Shown: positions 29,517 to 40,783, counted from the first letter of the stretch. The stretch is DNA of 64,000 nt from Mycolicibacterium gilvum (GCF_900454025.1 NZ_UGQM01000001.1:1302001-1366000), one strand, 5' to 3'. Numbers and translations are program-made. Notes: a model not told the origin generated them from the letters alone.

Positions 29517-30668
29517 GTGACCACAACCGAGAACAGGCTCATGAACACACCCAGCGCGGTGATCGACCTCGACGCCATCGCCCACAACGTGGGTGTTCTG
29601 CGCGATCGTGCCGGTTGCGCTGCGGTGATGGCCGTCGTGAAGGCGGACGGATACGGGCACGGCGCCACCGCGGTGGCCCGGGCCGCGCTGGCCGCGGGGG
29701 CCACGAACCTGGGGGTCGCGACCCTCGACGAGGCGCTGTCGCTGCGCCGCGACGGCGTCACCGCGCCGGTCCTGAGTTGGCTGCACCCGCCCGGCACCGA
29801 CTTCACACCGGCGGTCCAGGCAGACATCGAGGTCGCGCTGTCCTCGCGCCGACAACTCGACGATCTGCTACGGGCGGTGGCACGGACCGGACGCACCGCG
29901 ACGGTGACGGTGAAGGCCGACACCGGCCTGAGCCGCAACGGGGTCAGCCCCGCCGATCATCCGGGTCTCGTGTCCGCGTTGGCCCGTGCGCAGACCGACG
30001 GTGCAGTCACGGTGCACGGCCTGATGTCCCACCTGGCGCACGGGGACGTCCCGGACCATCCGTTCAACGACGAGCAGGCACGCCGCCTCACCGAGATGGC
30101 GTCGGAGGCCCGGTCCGCGGGCGTCGCCTACGACGTGGTGCACCTGTGCAATTCGCCGGCCGCGCTGACCCGTCCGGATCTGGCGTTCGACATGGTGCGG
30201 CCCGGTATCGCGGTGTACGGGCAGACACCGATCCCCGAGCGCGGCGACATGGGGCTGCGCCCGGCGATGACGGTGAAATGTCCGGTGGCCCTGGTGCGTT
30301 CGGTTCGTGCCGGGGACGGCGTGTCCTACGGGCACACCTGGCTCGCGCCGCGCGACACCACCCTGGCGCTGATCCCGGCCGGGTACGCCGACGGTGTGTT
30401 CCGCGCGTTGAGCAACCGCTTCGAGGTGACGATCAACGGCCGGCGTTACCCGAACGTGGGCCGGGTGTGCATGGACCAGTTCGTCGTCGATCTGGGACCC
30501 GGTCCCGTCGACGTCGCCGAGGGTGACGACGCGATCCTCTTCGGGCCGGGCGCCGACGGTGAGCCGACCGCGCAGGACTGGGCGGACCTGCTGGGCACCA
30601 TCAACTACGAGGTGGTGACGAGCCCGCGCGGCCGGATCGTGCGCGGCTACGTCGGAGGTGCGCAGTGA
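29517..30668 (+). CDS. alr: Alanine racemase
   Basis: This 383-residue fold-type III PLP enzyme makes D-alanine for peptidoglycan. The PLP lysine is Lys42 in '[11 protein letters not shown]', and the opposing catalytic tyrosine is Tyr271 in 'VSYGHTW'. The C-terminal domain contains '[13 protein letters not shown]'. GTG 29517 is used; an ATG at 29541 is an alternative. The gene opens a chain of overlapping genes that runs to 34750. Confidence 0.95.
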   Translation: MTTTENRLMNTPSAVIDLDAIAHNVGVLRDRAGCAAVMAVVKADGYGHGATAVARAALAAGATNLGVATLDEALSLRRDGVTAPVLSWLHPPGTDFTPAVQADIEVALSSRRQLDDLLRAVARTGRTATVTVKADTGLSRNGVSPADHPGLVSALARAQTDGAVTVHGLMSHLAHGDVPDHPFNDEQARRLTEMASEARSAGVAYDVVHLCNSPAALTRPDLAFDMVRPGIAVYGQTPIPERGDMGLRPAMTVKCPVALVRSVRAGDGVSYGHTWLAPRDTTLALIPAGYADGVFRALSNRFEVTINGRRYPNVGRVCMDQFVVDLGPGPVDVAEGDDAILFGPGADGEPTAQDWADLLGTINYEVVTSPRGRIVRGYVGGAQ

Positions 30669-31753
30669 GCCGGGGTGCGGGCTGGCTGGCGGGGGCAGCG
30701 GGCGTCGCGGCGGTCGGGTCGGCCGCCGGTGTCTCCATGGCCAGGTCGCTGCGGCGCAGGGTCACCGACGAGGACCCGCACCGCGACGAGGACTTCGAGC
30801 TCCTCGACGCCGACCGCAGCTGCGTGGTGACCACCTCCGACGGGGTGCCGCTGGCGGTGCGCGAAGTCGGTCCCGAAGATGCGCCGCTGACAGTGGTTTT
30901 CGCCCACGGCTTCTGTCTGCGCATGGGCTCCTTCCACTTTCAGCGCGTCCGTCTGACCGAGCACTGGGGCGCTCAGGTGCGGATGGTGTTCTTCGATCAG
31001 CGCGGCCACGGGCAGTCCGGGGACGCCCCGCCGGAGACGTACACGGTGGAACAGCTCGGCCGGGACCTGGAGGCGGTCCTGGCCGTGATGGCGCCGAAGG
31101 GGCCCGTCGTGCTGGTCGGCCACTCGATGGGCGGCATGGCGGTGCTATCCCATGCCCGCCAGTATCCGCAGCGCTACCCGACGCGGGTGGTGGGTGCAGC
31201 CCTGATTTCCTCTGCGGCAGAGGGTGTTGCGCGATCACCCGTGGGTGAGATCCTGAAGAATCCGGCGCTGGAGGCGGTCCGCTTCACGGCGCGGTATGCG
31301 CCGAAGCTGGTGCATCGCGGGCGGGGTGCCGCGCGCTCGGTCATCGGGCCGATCCTGCGCGCAGCGTCCTACGGAGACGAGAAGATCAGCCCCAGCGTCG
31401 TCGCGTTCTCGGAGAGGATGATGCACGACACCCCGATCGCCACGCTGGTGGAGTTCCTGCACGCCCTCGAGGTGCACGACGAGACCGCCGGCCTGGAAAC
31501 CCTGCGCAGGGTCCCGACGCTGGTGGCCTGCGGGGATCGCGACCTGCTCACCCCGAAGGAGTATTCACAGGAGATGGCCGATGTGTTGGCGAAGTCCGAG
31601 CTCGTGATCGTGCCCGGCGCAGGGCATCTCGTGCAGTTGGAGTGCCCCGAGGTGATCAACGACGCGCTCGTGCGGCTGGTGGAGCGGGCCACGCCGTCGA
31701 AGCTGACGGCGTTGACACGGCGGGTCACGCAGCGGGTGCGCTCCGATGACTGA
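30665..31753 (+). CDS. Alpha/beta hydrolase in the alr-tsa operon
   Basis: This 362-residue protein has an N-terminal hydrophobic segment (residues 3-22) that may anchor it. An alpha/beta hydrolase fold follows: '[16 protein letters not shown]', the nucleophile elbow '[13 protein letters not shown]', the acid in '[11 protein letters not shown]' and the His in 'GAGHLVQLE'. The substrate is unknown; a lipid ester or wall-associated ester is plausible from the anchor. It overlaps alr by GTGA and tsaE by 8 bases, so translation is coupled to cell-wall and tRNA-modification genes. Confidence 0.8.
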   Translation: MSRGAGWLAGAAGVAAVGSAAGVSMARSLRRRVTDEDPHRDEDFELLDADRSCVVTTSDGVPLAVREVGPEDAPLTVVFAHGFCLRMGSFHFQRVRLTEHWGAQVRMVFFDQRGHGQSGDAPPETYTVEQLGRDLEAVLAVMAPKGPVVLVGHSMGGMAVLSHARQYPQRYPTRVVGAALISSAAEGVARSPVGEILKNPALEAVRFTARYAPKLVHRGRGAARSVIGPILRAASYGDEKISPSVVAFSERMMHDTPIATLVEFLHALEVHDETAGLETLRRVPTLVACGDRDLLTPKEYSQEMADVLAKSELVIVPGAGHLVQLECPEVINDALVRLVERATPSKLTALTRRVTQRVRSDD

Positions 31754-32210
31754 CCGCGCGGGCAGTGCCGAGCTGCTGACGGCCGAGGACACCGTCGCGT
31801 TGGGTGCGACGCTGGGCCGCGAGCTGCGGGCCGGCGACGTGGTCGTGTTGTCGGGTCCGCTGGGTGCCGGTAAGACTGTGCTGGCCAAGGGGATCGCCGA
31901 GGCGATGGAAGTCGAGGGCCCGGTCGTCTCGCCGACGTTCGTGCTGGCCCGTGTGCACCGTGCCCGTCGCGAGGGCGCGCCGGCGATGGTGCACGTCGAC
32001 CTGTACCGGCTCCTGGATCAAAGCTCGGTCGACCTGCTCGCGGAATTGGATTCACTGGATCTGGACACCGATCTCGATGACGCCGTCGTCGTCGTCGAAT
32101 GGGGTGAGGGAGTGGCGGAACGGTTGTCGGACAGCCATCTCGACATCCGGCTGGAGCGTTCGTCGGACACCGACGCACGCACCGCGATCTGGACATGGAG
32201 TCGGCCGTGA
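31746..32210 (+). CDS. tsaE: TsaE, tRNA t6A modification ATPase
   Basis: This 154-residue P-loop protein has Walker A 'SGPLGAGKTVLAKG' and the TsaE signature 'SPTFVLARVH'. TsaE supports the TsaB-TsaD complex in making N6-threonylcarbamoyladenosine at position 37 of ANN-decoding tRNAs. It overlaps both neighbours, and tsaB and tsaD follow, so the local operon carries three of the four bacterial t6A genes; tsaC is not in the window. Confidence 0.93.
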   Translation: MTDRAGSAELLTAEDTVALGATLGRELRAGDVVVLSGPLGAGKTVLAKGIAEAMEVEGPVVSPTFVLARVHRARREGAPAMVHVDLYRLLDQSSVDLLAELDSLDLDTDLDDAVVVVEWGEGVAERLSDSHLDIRLERSSDTDARTAIWTWSRP

Positions 32211-32839
32211 GCCGGCTGGTATTGGCGGTCGACACCGCAACGCCCGCCGTCACCGCCGGCATCGTGCGTGTCGACGGGGATGCGATCGAGGTGCTCGCCG
32301 AGCAGGTCACCGTCGACGCCCGGGCGCACGCCGAGCAACTGACCCCGAACATCGTTGCCGCACTGGGTGATGCAGGTACCGATGCGAGCCGGCTGGACGC
32401 GGTGGTCGTCGGTTGCGGGCCCGGCCCGTTCACGGGGCTGCGGGTCGGGATGGCCACCGCGGCGGCGTTCGGGCACGCGCTCGGTGTTCCCGTGCACGGC
32501 GTCTGCAGTCTCGACGCCATCGCGGCGGGAACCACCGGTGATGTGCTGGTGGTGACCGATGCGCGTCGTCGGGAGGTGTACTGGGCGCGCTACCGCGACG
32601 GACGCCGCGTCGACGGGCCGGCCGTGAATTCCGCCGTCGACGTTCCGGCTGGCGCCGCAGCGGTGGCGGGTTCGCCGGAGCACACGGCGCTGTTCGAGCT
32701 TCCGCGGCTCGCTCCGGTCTATCCCAGTGCCGCGGGACTCGTTGCCGCGGTGCGGGACTGGGATGCCGATCCCGCGCCGCTGGTGCCGTTGTACCTGCGC
32801 CGGCCCGACGCGAAGCCGTCGCAGGCGGTGAAGCGGTGA
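32207..32839 (+). CDS. tsaB: TsaB, tRNA t6A modification subunit
   Basis: This 210-residue ASKHA-fold protein has 'VLAVDTATPAVTAGIV' and 'VVGCGPGPFTGLRVGMATA', the TsaB hallmarks. It is the inactive partner that dimerises with TsaD. GTG 32207 gives a GTGA overlap with tsaE and a good N-terminus. ATG 32195 would add four residues. Confidence 0.92.
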   Translation: MSRLVLAVDTATPAVTAGIVRVDGDAIEVLAEQVTVDARAHAEQLTPNIVAALGDAGTDASRLDAVVVGCGPGPFTGLRVGMATAAAFGHALGVPVHGVCSLDAIAAGTTGDVLVVTDARRREVYWARYRDGRRVDGPAVNSAVDVPAGAAAVAGSPEHTALFELPRLAPVYPSAAGLVAAVRDWDADPAPLVPLYLRRPDAKPSQAVKR

Positions 32840-33297
32840 GTGCCGAGTACGGCCCGCTGCAGACCACGGACGCGCTGCGGTGCGCCGAATTGGAGGCACA
32901 GCTGTTCGACGGCGACGACCCCTGGCCGGAGCGGGCCTTCCTGGCAGAGCTGGCGGCCAAACACAATCACTACGTCGGTGCGCGGGTCGACGACAAGCTG
33001 GTCGGCTATGCCGGGATCGCGCGGCTGGGCCGCTTCAAGCCGTTCGAGTACGAGATCCACACCATCGGTGTCGATCCCGCGTATCAGGGGCAGGGGATCG
33101 GCAGGCAGATGTTGCACCGGCTGTTCGACTTCGCCGACGGAGCACCGATCTTCCTCGAGGTGCGCACCGACAATGCGGCGGCGATCGCGCTGTACGAAAG
33201 TGAGGGCTTCGTGAAGATGGGTGTGCGCAAGCGCTATTACCGGGTCAGCGGCGCTGACGCGTACACCATGAAACGTGAGAAGCGGGAGCGTCAATGA
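32836..33297 (+). CDS. rimI: Ribosomal protein alanine N-acetyltransferase RimI
   Basis: This 153-residue GNAT acetyltransferase has the acetyl-CoA loop '[10 protein letters not shown]', and '[20 protein letters not shown]' is characteristic of RimI. It acetylates N-termini such as that of ribosomal protein S18. It is coupled by GTGA to tsaB and ATGA to tsaD. The tsaB-rimI-tsaD order is widespread in bacteria. Confidence 0.9.
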   Translation: MSAEYGPLQTTDALRCAELEAQLFDGDDPWPERAFLAELAAKHNHYVGARVDDKLVGYAGIARLGRFKPFEYEIHTIGVDPAYQGQGIGRQMLHRLFDFADGAPIFLEVRTDNAAAIALYESEGFVKMGVRKRYYRVSGADAYTMKREKRERQ

Positions 33298-34316
33298 TCA
33301 TCCTGGCCATCGAGAGTTCCTGCGACGAGACAGGTGTCGGTATCGCCGAGCTCGGCGACGACGGATCGGTGACGTTGCTGGCCGACGAGGTCGCCTCCAG
33401 CGTCGACGAGCACGCCCGGTTCGGTGGAGTCGTGCCCGAGATCGCGTCCCGCGCACACCTGGAGGCGCTGGGGCCCACGATGCGCAGGGCGCTGGCGACC
33501 GCCGGCGTCGACAAGCCCGACGTCGTCGCCGCGACGATCGGGCCGGGGCTGGCGGGTGCGTTGCTGGTCGGCGTCGCCGCCGCCAAGGCGTATGCGGCGG
33601 CGTGGCAGGTGCCGTTCTATGCGGTCAACCACCTCGGCGGGCATCTGGCCGCCGACGTCTTCGATCACGGTCCGCTGCCGGAGAGCATCGGTCTGCTGGT
33701 GTCCGGAGGTCATACCCATCTGCTGCATGTGCGGTCGCTGGGTGAACCGATCATCGAGCTCGGCTCGACTGTCGACGACGCCGCCGGTGAGGCGTACGAC
33801 AAGATCGCTCGTCTGCTCGGCCTGGGGTATCCGGGCGGTCGGGTGCTCGATGAGCTTGCGCGCGAAGGTGATCCGAAGGCGATCACGTTCCCCCGTGGAA
33901 TGACGGGCCCGCGTGACGAACCGTATGCGTTCAGCTTCTCGGGGCTCAAGACGGCTGTCGCGCGGTACGTCGAGAGCCACCCCGAGGCATCGCAGGCGGA
34001 TGTGGCCGCGGGGTTCCAGGAGGCGGTGGCGGATGTGCTGACCGCGAAGGCGGTGCGCGCGGCCGGAGATCTCGGGGTGTCGACGTTGTTGATCGCCGGG
34101 GGAGTGGCGGCCAATTCGCGGTTGAGGGAACTGGCGGCGCAGCGATGTGAGGCGGCCGGGATGACGCTGAGAATTCCGCGGCCGCGACTGTGCACAGACA
34201 ACGGCGCCATGATCGCGTCGTTCGCCGCACATCTGATCGCCGCGGGTGCGGCACCGTCGCCGCTGGACGCGGCCAGTGATCCGGGTCTGCCCGTGGTGCA
34301 GGGACAGGTCGCGTGA
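33294..34316 (+). CDS. tsaD: TsaD, threonylcarbamoyl transferase for tRNA t6A
   Basis: This 340-residue ASKHA enzyme transfers threonylcarbamoyl from TC-AMP to A37 of tRNA. The metal-binding HxxxH is in '[12 protein letters not shown]'. Other motifs are '[10 protein letters not shown]', '[10 protein letters not shown]' and '[11 protein letters not shown]'. Its ATG overlaps the rimI stop and its stop overlaps the next gene, continuing the coupled operon. Confidence 0.95.
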   Translation: MIILAIESSCDETGVGIAELGDDGSVTLLADEVASSVDEHARFGGVVPEIASRAHLEALGPTMRRALATAGVDKPDVVAATIGPGLAGALLVGVAAAKAYAAAWQVPFYAVNHLGGHLAADVFDHGPLPESIGLLVSGGHTHLLHVRSLGEPIIELGSTVDDAAGEAYDKIARLLGLGYPGGRVLDELAREGDPKAITFPRGMTGPRDEPYAFSFSGLKTAVARYVESHPEASQADVAAGFQEAVADVLTAKAVRAAGDLGVSTLLIAGGVAANSRLRELAAQRCEAAGMTLRIPRPRLCTDNGAMIASFAAHLIAAGAAPSPLDAASDPGLPVVQGQVA

Positions 34317-34750
34317 GTACCGCCGACAAGCTCGCGGTCACCGAACTGCTCTACAGGTACGCGGAATTGATCGACGCCGGGGACTTCGACGGTGTGGGGT
34401 CGCTGTTGGGCCGCGGCGATTTCATGGGCGTCGCAGGCGCCGAGGCGATTTCGACGTTGTTCGCCGCGACGACCCGCCGGTTCCCCGACCACGGCAACAC
34501 ACCTCGCACCCGACATCTGGTGCTGAACCCGATCGTCGACGTCGATGGGGAGGTCGCCTCGGCGCGGTCGACCTTCTGCGTGGTGCAACGCACGGACACC
34601 GTTGCGCTGCAGCCGATCGTGGTGGGTCGCTACCGCGACACGTTCGCGCGGGACACCGACGGCTGGCATTTCACCTCGCGCACCGTCGACGTGGAGATGA
34701 TCGGTGATGTATCCGACCATCTGATGATGGACCCCAGCCGTCTGGGTTAA
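34313..34750 (+). CDS. SnoaL/NTF2-like protein
   Basis: This 145-residue NTF2-fold protein has an N-terminal helix '[20 protein letters not shown]' and C-terminal strands '[20 protein letters not shown]'. Many SnoaL-like proteins are isomerases, hydratases or ligand binders; no specific function can be assigned. It is the last gene of the alr operon, overlapping tsaD by GTGA. It also overlaps the convergent HNH gene by 4 bases. Confidence 0.7.
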   Translation: MSTADKLAVTELLYRYAELIDAGDFDGVGSLLGRGDFMGVAGAEAISTLFAATTRRFPDHGNTPRTRHLVLNPIVDVDGEVASARSTFCVVQRTDTVALQPIVVGRYRDTFARDTDGWHFTSRTVDVEMIGDVSDHLMMDPSRLG

Positions 34751-36387
34751 AAGGGCGGTGGGTCGTTGCCGTAGTCGGGCTCGTGTCCGGCCGGCCGGAA
34801 CGTGTATTCGTCATGAGAGTTTTCGGCCCGATAGGTCTGCCTGCTGGCGACAGGTCGGACCTGTGATGCGCGCAGAGCGGCGTTGCGCATGCGTTCGGCC
34901 TTGATCCGCGCGGCACGATTCTGTGCGCGGGAGCGCCGCCGGGTCGGCAACTTGAGGTGCCGTCCGACTGACGGTTGCGTCGCCTGCGCGGGCGGTGGCG
35001 GAGATTCCGCGGCGGTGTCCCACCCGGGAAATATGAGTCCGCTCAACGGCTTTGTGCTGTAGGCATGTCCTGTGGGGGTGGTGACGACCACTGTCCCGTC
35101 AGGGTGTTGGGCGTCGGAGAATCCGGGCCAAAACGTCTTGATCAAATGATGCAGACGGCAGTAGCACTTGCAGTTCGCGGAGTGGGTGACGCCGCACGGC
35201 CACGCGGTGGTGTGGTCGATGTCGGCGTGAGCGGCGGGGCGGTCGCAGCCGGGGAAGCGGCACGTGATGTCGCGGGAACGGATGAATCGCTGGAGCGCAG
35301 TCGATGGCCGGTAGTGGTCTTCGGCGCCGGTGGGGTCGCCGACGAACCGGATGGTGGCACCCTGCGCGATCAACTCGGCGAGCATCGCGGGCGGCAGGAT
35401 CGCATTCCTGGCGGCGGGAATCAGGGCCGCCTTGCGCCGAGGTTCGGTGGTGGTTTCGGTGTGCTCGGTGGTCTTGGTGTGCTTGGCGGGACCGCGGCCC
35501 TCGGCGGTCTCGCCGTCCTTGACATCGTCGCCGTGGAGGAGGGGGTCCTGCGGCGCGTCGAGGGATTCGCGGTCGGCGATGACATTGATGACGAAGGTGG
35601 AGCCACGTCCGTCGTCCACCTTCGCTGTGCAGTCAGGGTTGTCGCAGGCGCAGGCGAGAAACATGGAGCCGGCGTGGATGGCGCCGATCGCAGCGGAGCG
35701 GCGCTGGTCGAGTGTCCGCGGGTCGTCTTCGCAGACATTGCGAGCCATCGAGGCGATCCGTTGCTCCATGATCGCGGCGTCCGCGTTGGAGACGCGGCCG
35801 TGGACCGTGGTGGTGCCGTCGGCGTTGTCAGAGCCCGAGCCGACGGTGAAGTAGCAGCCCCGGCTGCTGCTGCGGGTCCGCTTGACCGCGTCAGGGTCGA
35901 AGCGGTCGACCCACACGTCGAGCGCCTTCTCCAGCGAGTACTTGGTCAAGGATCCCCACGCCACGGCGCGCTCGGACAGCTTGGAGTCGAGTTGCGCCAG
36001 CGCTCGTTCATCAGTGACGAGTTCGGTGCGGGCCAGGATCGACGTGACCGTCGAAATCGGGATGTCGCCGGCCAGGAACTTCGCCCCCACTTTGGGGAAT
36101 CGGTGTCGCATGGCTGTGGCCAGCTCGATCTGCGACAACGCCCTGCCGTGGTTGATGGTCAAGGCACACGACAGTTGCGCGGCGAGGGCGTCGCAGTCAT
36201 CGCAGACCCAGAAAGCATGGGTGGCAGCCGCATCTGTGCACAGACGCTGATGAAGTTCGGCGATCGCGGCGACCTTGCGAGCTTCGGCGGCGGCGCTGGC
36301 GCGCGCCCAGCCGGTCACCGCGTCGATGAGCTCGCCGTCAGACAGCCTGGCGAGGCGGCCGGGGTCCGGAAGCGATCCATCGAACAT
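34747..36387 (-). CDS. DUF222/HNH endonuclease (13E12 repeat family)
   Basis: This 546-residue protein of the REP13E12 family is common in multiple copies in mycobacteria. The N-terminal DUF222 domain spans about 10-300. The C-terminal HNH region has 'CRFPGCDRPAAHADIDHTTAW', the 'NCKCYCRLHHLIKTF' zinc/His motif, and a basic tail. In M. tuberculosis such copies host the phiRv1 and phiRv2 prophage attachment sites. Whether they act as homing nucleases is not established. ATG 36387 is preferred; GTG 36411 is possible. It lies between the tsaD operon and groES, a place without a gene of this kind in M. tuberculosis. Confidence 0.82.
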   Translation of the reverse strand: MFDGSLPDPGRLARLSDGELIDAVTGWARASAAAEARKVAAIAELHQRLCTDAAATHAFWVCDDCDALAAQLSCALTINHGRALSQIELATAMRHRFPKVGAKFLAGDIPISTVTSILARTELVTDERALAQLDSKLSERAVAWGSLTKYSLEKALDVWVDRFDPDAVKRTRSSSRGCYFTVGSGSDNADGTTTVHGRVSNADAAIMEQRIASMARNVCEDDPRTLDQRRSAAIGAIHAGSMFLACACDNPDCTAKVDDGRGSTFVINVIADRESLDAPQDPLLHGDDVKDGETAEGRGPAKHTKTTEHTETTTEPRRKAALIPAARNAILPPAMLAELIAQGATIRFVGDPTGAEDHYRPSTALQRFIRSRDITCRFPGCDRPAAHADIDHTTAWPCGVTHSANCKCYCRLHHLIKTFWPGFSDAQHPDGTVVVTTPTGHAYSTKPLSGLIFPGWDTAAESPPPPAQATQPSVGRHLKLPTRRRSRAQNRAARIKAERMRNAALRASQVRPVASRQTYRAENSHDEYTFRPAGHEPDYGNDPPPF

Positions 36388-36543
36388 GTGTTCGATTATA
36401 AGGGGCTGCACCGACAGGTCGGTGCACCAGTTTCTGCCATCGACCGATCAATTCCTGCCATTGGAATTATCCGGTTGACCTGCGGGTTCAAGCGATCAGA
36501 GCACCACGAACAACCACCACCACAGAAGAAGAAGTTGAGAACC

Positions 36544-36843
36544 ATGAAGAACCTCACGATCGCCACCACCGCAGCCGCCGCCCTGTCCGCCGCGTTCCTC
36601 GGACTGGCCGCCCCGGCCCTGGCCGCCCCCACCGGAGGCGACGCCCAGGCCACCATCAGCTCCCTGGAAGCCCAGGGCAACCGGGTCATCGTCCACAAGC
36701 TCGCCGACGTCGACCTCGACGACGCCAGCGTCGTCGGCATCAACCGCGGCCCCGCCATCCGCGGCACCGTCCAGGACAACGCCAACGACCGCACCTACCA
36801 GAACACCGTCACCGGCCACGTCTACTACGTCAACGTCCGCTGA
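36544..36843 (+). CDS. Small secreted protein with Sec signal peptide
   Basis: This 99-residue protein has a typical signal peptide (residues 1 to ~28, cleavage after ALA). The mature part 'GGDAQATISSLEAQGNRVIVHKL' matches a family of short mycobacterial exported proteins with that central pattern and unknown function. The start is ATG 36544 behind a purine-rich GAAGAAGAAG tract. It has its own terminator. Codon use is very GC3-rich, as expected for a highly expressed gene. Confidence 0.72.
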   Translation: MKNLTIATTAAAALSAAFLGLAAPALAAPTGGDAQATISSLEAQGNRVIVHKLADVDLDDASVVGINRGPAIRGTVQDNANDRTYQNTVTGHVYYVNVR

Positions 36844-36851
36844 GTACTCCC

Positions 36852-36888
36852 AAAAAGGGGCGCCCCTGACCAGGGGCGCCCCTTTTTC
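36852..36888. terminator. Strong intrinsic terminator
   Basis: Arms 36852-36868 and 36871-36887 are a perfect 17-base inverted repeat that begins with A5 and ends with T5. It can therefore work as an intrinsic terminator on either strand. It follows the small secreted protein gene by 8 bases and insulates groES from upstream transcription. Confidence 0.92.
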
Positions 36889-36952
36889 GTTTGATGGACA
36901 GGCCGCGGTGTCTTTCGCCCACGACGAAACAGTGCGCCCCCACCCTTGAGTG

Positions 36953-36979
36953 CTAGCACTCTCGTGTATAGAGTGCTAG
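36953..36979. promoter_or_regulatory. CIRCE element (HrcA operator) of groES-groEL1
   Basis: CTAGCACTC, 9 bases, GAGTGCTAG: a perfect CIRCE inverted repeat 107 bases before groES. A further GAGTG immediately upstream (36948) gives an extra half-site. It predicts heat-shock repression by HrcA. Confidence 0.93.
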
Positions 36980-37086
36980 GCGGCAGGTCGGTTCACCCCT
37001 GTGTCGGCACCCGCGACGACGGCGCAAGGGTAGGCACCGGCCAACCGCGTACATACACCTAACAACAGAAGTGAAGGGGCTCCATC

Positions 37087-37389
37087 GTGGCGAGCGTGAA
37101 CATCAAGCCACTCGAGGACAAGATCCTCGTTCAGGCCAACGAGGCCGAGACCACGACCGCTTCCGGTCTGGTCATCCCCGACACCGCCAAGGAGAAGCCG
37201 CAGGAAGGCACCGTCGTCGCAGTAGGCCCCGGCCGCTGGGATGAGGATGGCGAGAAGCGGATTCCTCTGGACGTGTCGGAGGGCGACGTGGTCATCTACA
37301 GCAAGTACGGCGGCACCGAGATCAAGTACAACGGCGAGGAGTACCTGATCCTGTCGGCTCGCGACGTGCTGGCTGTCGTCTCCAAGTAA
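37087..37389 (+). CDS. groES: Co-chaperonin GroES
   Basis: This 100-residue Hsp10 has the mobile loop '[21 protein letters not shown]', the central '[10 protein letters not shown]' and the C-terminal '[14 protein letters not shown]'. It caps GroEL rings. The start is GTG 37087 after GAAGGGG. It is first in the CIRCE-controlled groESL1 operon. Confidence 0.97.
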   Translation: MASVNIKPLEDKILVQANEAETTTASGLVIPDTAKEKPQEGTVVAVGPGRWDEDGEKRIPLDVSEGDVVIYSKYGGTEIKYNGEEYLILSARDVLAVVSK

Positions 37390-37400
37390 GAACCGTGACT

Positions 37401-37443
37401 CCGCCCCGGACGTACCCGTTGATACGGGTGACGTCCGGGGCGG
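37401..37443 (+). promoter_or_regulatory. Large hairpin between groES and groEL1
   Basis: A 13-bp stem (37401-37413 with 37431-37443) is topped by a 6-bp stem (37414-37419 with 37424-37429), with one bulged G. It fills most of the 87-base gap. There is no T-run, so an RNA-processing or differential-expression element is likelier than a full terminator. Confidence 0.6.
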
Positions 37444-37464
37444 TGCGCATTCCACCCGTTCTAG

Positions 37465-39102
<1,638 letters not shown>

Positions 39103-39116
39103 GAACTGAAGTCGAG

Positions 39117-39154
39117 ACGCCCCCGGTCCACACACGGACCGGGGGCGTTCTCTT
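39117..39154 (+). terminator. Terminator of groES-groEL1
   Basis: A 13-bp perfect stem (39117-39129 with 39136-39148) with a 6-base loop is followed by TCTCTTG, 15 bases after the groEL1 stop. Confidence 0.85.
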
Positions 39155-39191
39155 GAAAATTGCGCGGCCGGAATATAGACAGGTCGCTTAG

Positions 39192-40360
39192 CCTCGATTT
39201 TTCATCGAAGGTGATGGTGGTGGAGCTGGGCGGCCGGGCCGGGGCTGAGTTGAGTTTTGTGGCTGGTGGGCGTGCTGGGGTAGTCCCGTGTCGCCGGGTG
39301 GGGCGCGCTTTCCCGGTGCCAGTGGGTCTTTCGTGGTCGGTCGGTCAGATTGAGTCGTTTGGTCATCCGAAGGCGGTGCGTAGGTGTTGCCAGGCGGTCG
39401 CGATCTGGGCGGCCCATCGCCAGGTGGCATCGATACGGAGGCGAACCTGGCGGGCTCCGCGAGTGATACGGGCAGCGACGTGCAGGATCCGGTAGCGGAA
39501 AGTGGCGATCTCGGCGCGGGCCAGTGCGGGGTGGTTGCGGAAGCCGATCAGCTGGGCCCAGGTGACCAGATCGGCGGCAGCCAGCACGATTTGCAGCCAG
39601 GCTGCGTTGGCCCAAAACGACTGGCAGGGGGGGGTTGCGTAACCCGGTGGCTTTCAGTTCGCGGATGCGGTCTTCGACGCGGGCGTGCTGGCGGTGGCGC
39701 AGCTCCAATCCGGCGATCTGAACAGCAATGACGCCGGGTTCGGTGTCGGTGATGAATCCGGTGACCCGCATGCCGTCGGTGTCGGTGAATCGCAGTTGCG
39801 CACCCGGGTGGGGCCTCTCTTTGCGCAGGATCAGCCGAGTACCAGCGGGCCACTTGCTCAGGTTGATCAGGCCGGTGGCCTCGGCGACCCAGGCGCCGTC
39901 GCGGATGCCGCCTGCGGTGTCGATCGCCGGATACCAGCAGGCCCCGAGGTTGAGGGTGTCCACCGCGTCCTGAACACGGGCATCGACGGGGTAGCCGAAG
40001 GAGAACCCCACCCCCGCATCACGGCAAGCGTCGGCGAATCGGTGGGTGGCTCCACGGTGTCACAGCGCACCAGCACCTGCGGTCGGTCGCGATGATCGCC
40101 ACTACTGGGGTCGGGTCGCCACCCCGCGGGCAGTGCGGCCAGCGCCTGGGGCCAGGACGATGATGTGATCGCTGGCGGTGTTGGAGCCGGCGTTACCGGT
40201 GCGCAGCAGCCCCGGCCAGCGCCTCCCCACCGGCGATCTCGGGACGATCCAGAAACGCCAGCAACGGATGGTGACCACAGGTTTCTTCCAGGTCGGGGTG
40301 GCGCCGGTCTTGTTGTCAGAGTGATCGATGACCAGGGTGGCATCGATGTCGTTCCAATTA
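39192..40360 (-). mobile_element. Degraded IS1380-family insertion sequence remnant
   Basis: The 3' part of an IS1380-type element. One terminal end (39192-39208, CCTCGATTTTTCATCGA) looks like an IS1380-family terminal repeat. The matching opposite end and the 5' part of the transposase gene are missing: recognisable transposase sequence stops near 40360, where base composition changes. It lies just beyond the groEL1 terminator, in a 1.3-kb stretch without an intact gene. Confidence 0.7.
39363..40360 (-). pseudogene. IS1380-family transposase, truncated and frameshifted
   Basis: On the minus strand the C-terminal half of an IS1380 transposase can be followed only by changing frame. 'TLVIDHSDNKTGATPTWKK' (near 40320) and 'LLRTGNAGSNTASDHIIVLA' (near 40180) come first, then 'QALAALPAGWRPDP' after a shift near 40155. 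'GFSFGYPVDARVQDAVD' to 'EDRIRELKATGLRN' follows after a shift near 40060. 'LAAADLVTWAQLIGFRNH' to 'IATAWQHLRTAFG' comes after a shift at the G8 run (39627-39634). With several lesions and no N-terminus, it cannot be active. Confidence 0.8.
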
Positions 40361-40429
40361 TTCCTTGCAGGACAGGCACTTTCGCGTATCTACACCCCGA
40401 AAATCACAACACTTCGCGAAAAATCCGGG

Positions 40430-40753
40430 CTAAGCCCCGAAACGGAGTGTTATTACAGTTTCACTGTCTATCCGGGTGCCAGCGGGGGGGTCTTGCATGA
40501 TTATTCGATTCGAATTCTCGGGTCCAGCAGCAGAGCTAGGTAATTTCTCCAACGTTCCAGACCACCCCTCATTTACTAGCTCAGGATAGGCATCCGTCCA
40601 GTACTGGCCCACTAACGATGGCATGACAAATCCCGGTTCTTCAGCGGGCGGCTCAGATGAAGAGCACGCAACCGCATTGACGCACATAATTGCGAAAGCA
40701 AGGCCTAGTAATGGTTTGCGCTCCCCCAGCACTTTCCTGTATTTGACCACCAC
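40430..40753 (-). CDS. Putative PASTA-domain lipoprotein
   Basis: This 107-residue protein has an N-terminal basic-hydrophobic signal (to ~residue 29) ending NAVAC, a weak lipobox whose cysteine would be lipidated. After a short Pro/Glu linker, residues ~44-106 form one PASTA-like repeat: 'MPSLVGQYWTDAYPELVNEG', then 'IIMQDPPAGTRIDSETVITL'. PASTA domains bind peptidoglycan fragments in PknB and penicillin-binding proteins. Start GTG 40753 has GGAGG 6 bases upstream. Base composition is clearly lower in GC than the surroundings. It probably forms an operon with the gene upstream (30-base gap). Confidence 0.6.
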   Translation of the reverse strand: MVVKYRKVLGERKPLLGLAFAIMCVNAVACSSSEPPAEEPGFVMPSLVGQYWTDAYPELVNEGWSGTLEKLPSSAAGPENSNRIIMQDPPAGTRIDSETVITLRFGA

Positions 40754-40783
40754 TCGACCCTCCCAGATTTCACGAGTACGGCG

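Noticed and set aside
34975..36843. Long plus-strand frame across the HNH gene joined to the small secreted protein
   Set aside because: The first part is antisense to the HNH gene. The real gene starts at ATG 36544 with a signal peptide and ribosome binding site.
36852..36887. Perfect 17-base inverted repeat as the end of a small transposon
   Set aside because: It has A/T-run flanks, a 2-base centre and lies directly after a stop codon, which is the form of a bidirectional terminator. No second copy is nearby.
39627..39634. G8 run in the transposase as a sequencing error or programmed frameshift
   Set aside because: It may be an error, but at least two other shifts and the missing 5' end already make the element a pseudogene. 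IS1380 transposases are not known to use frameshifting.
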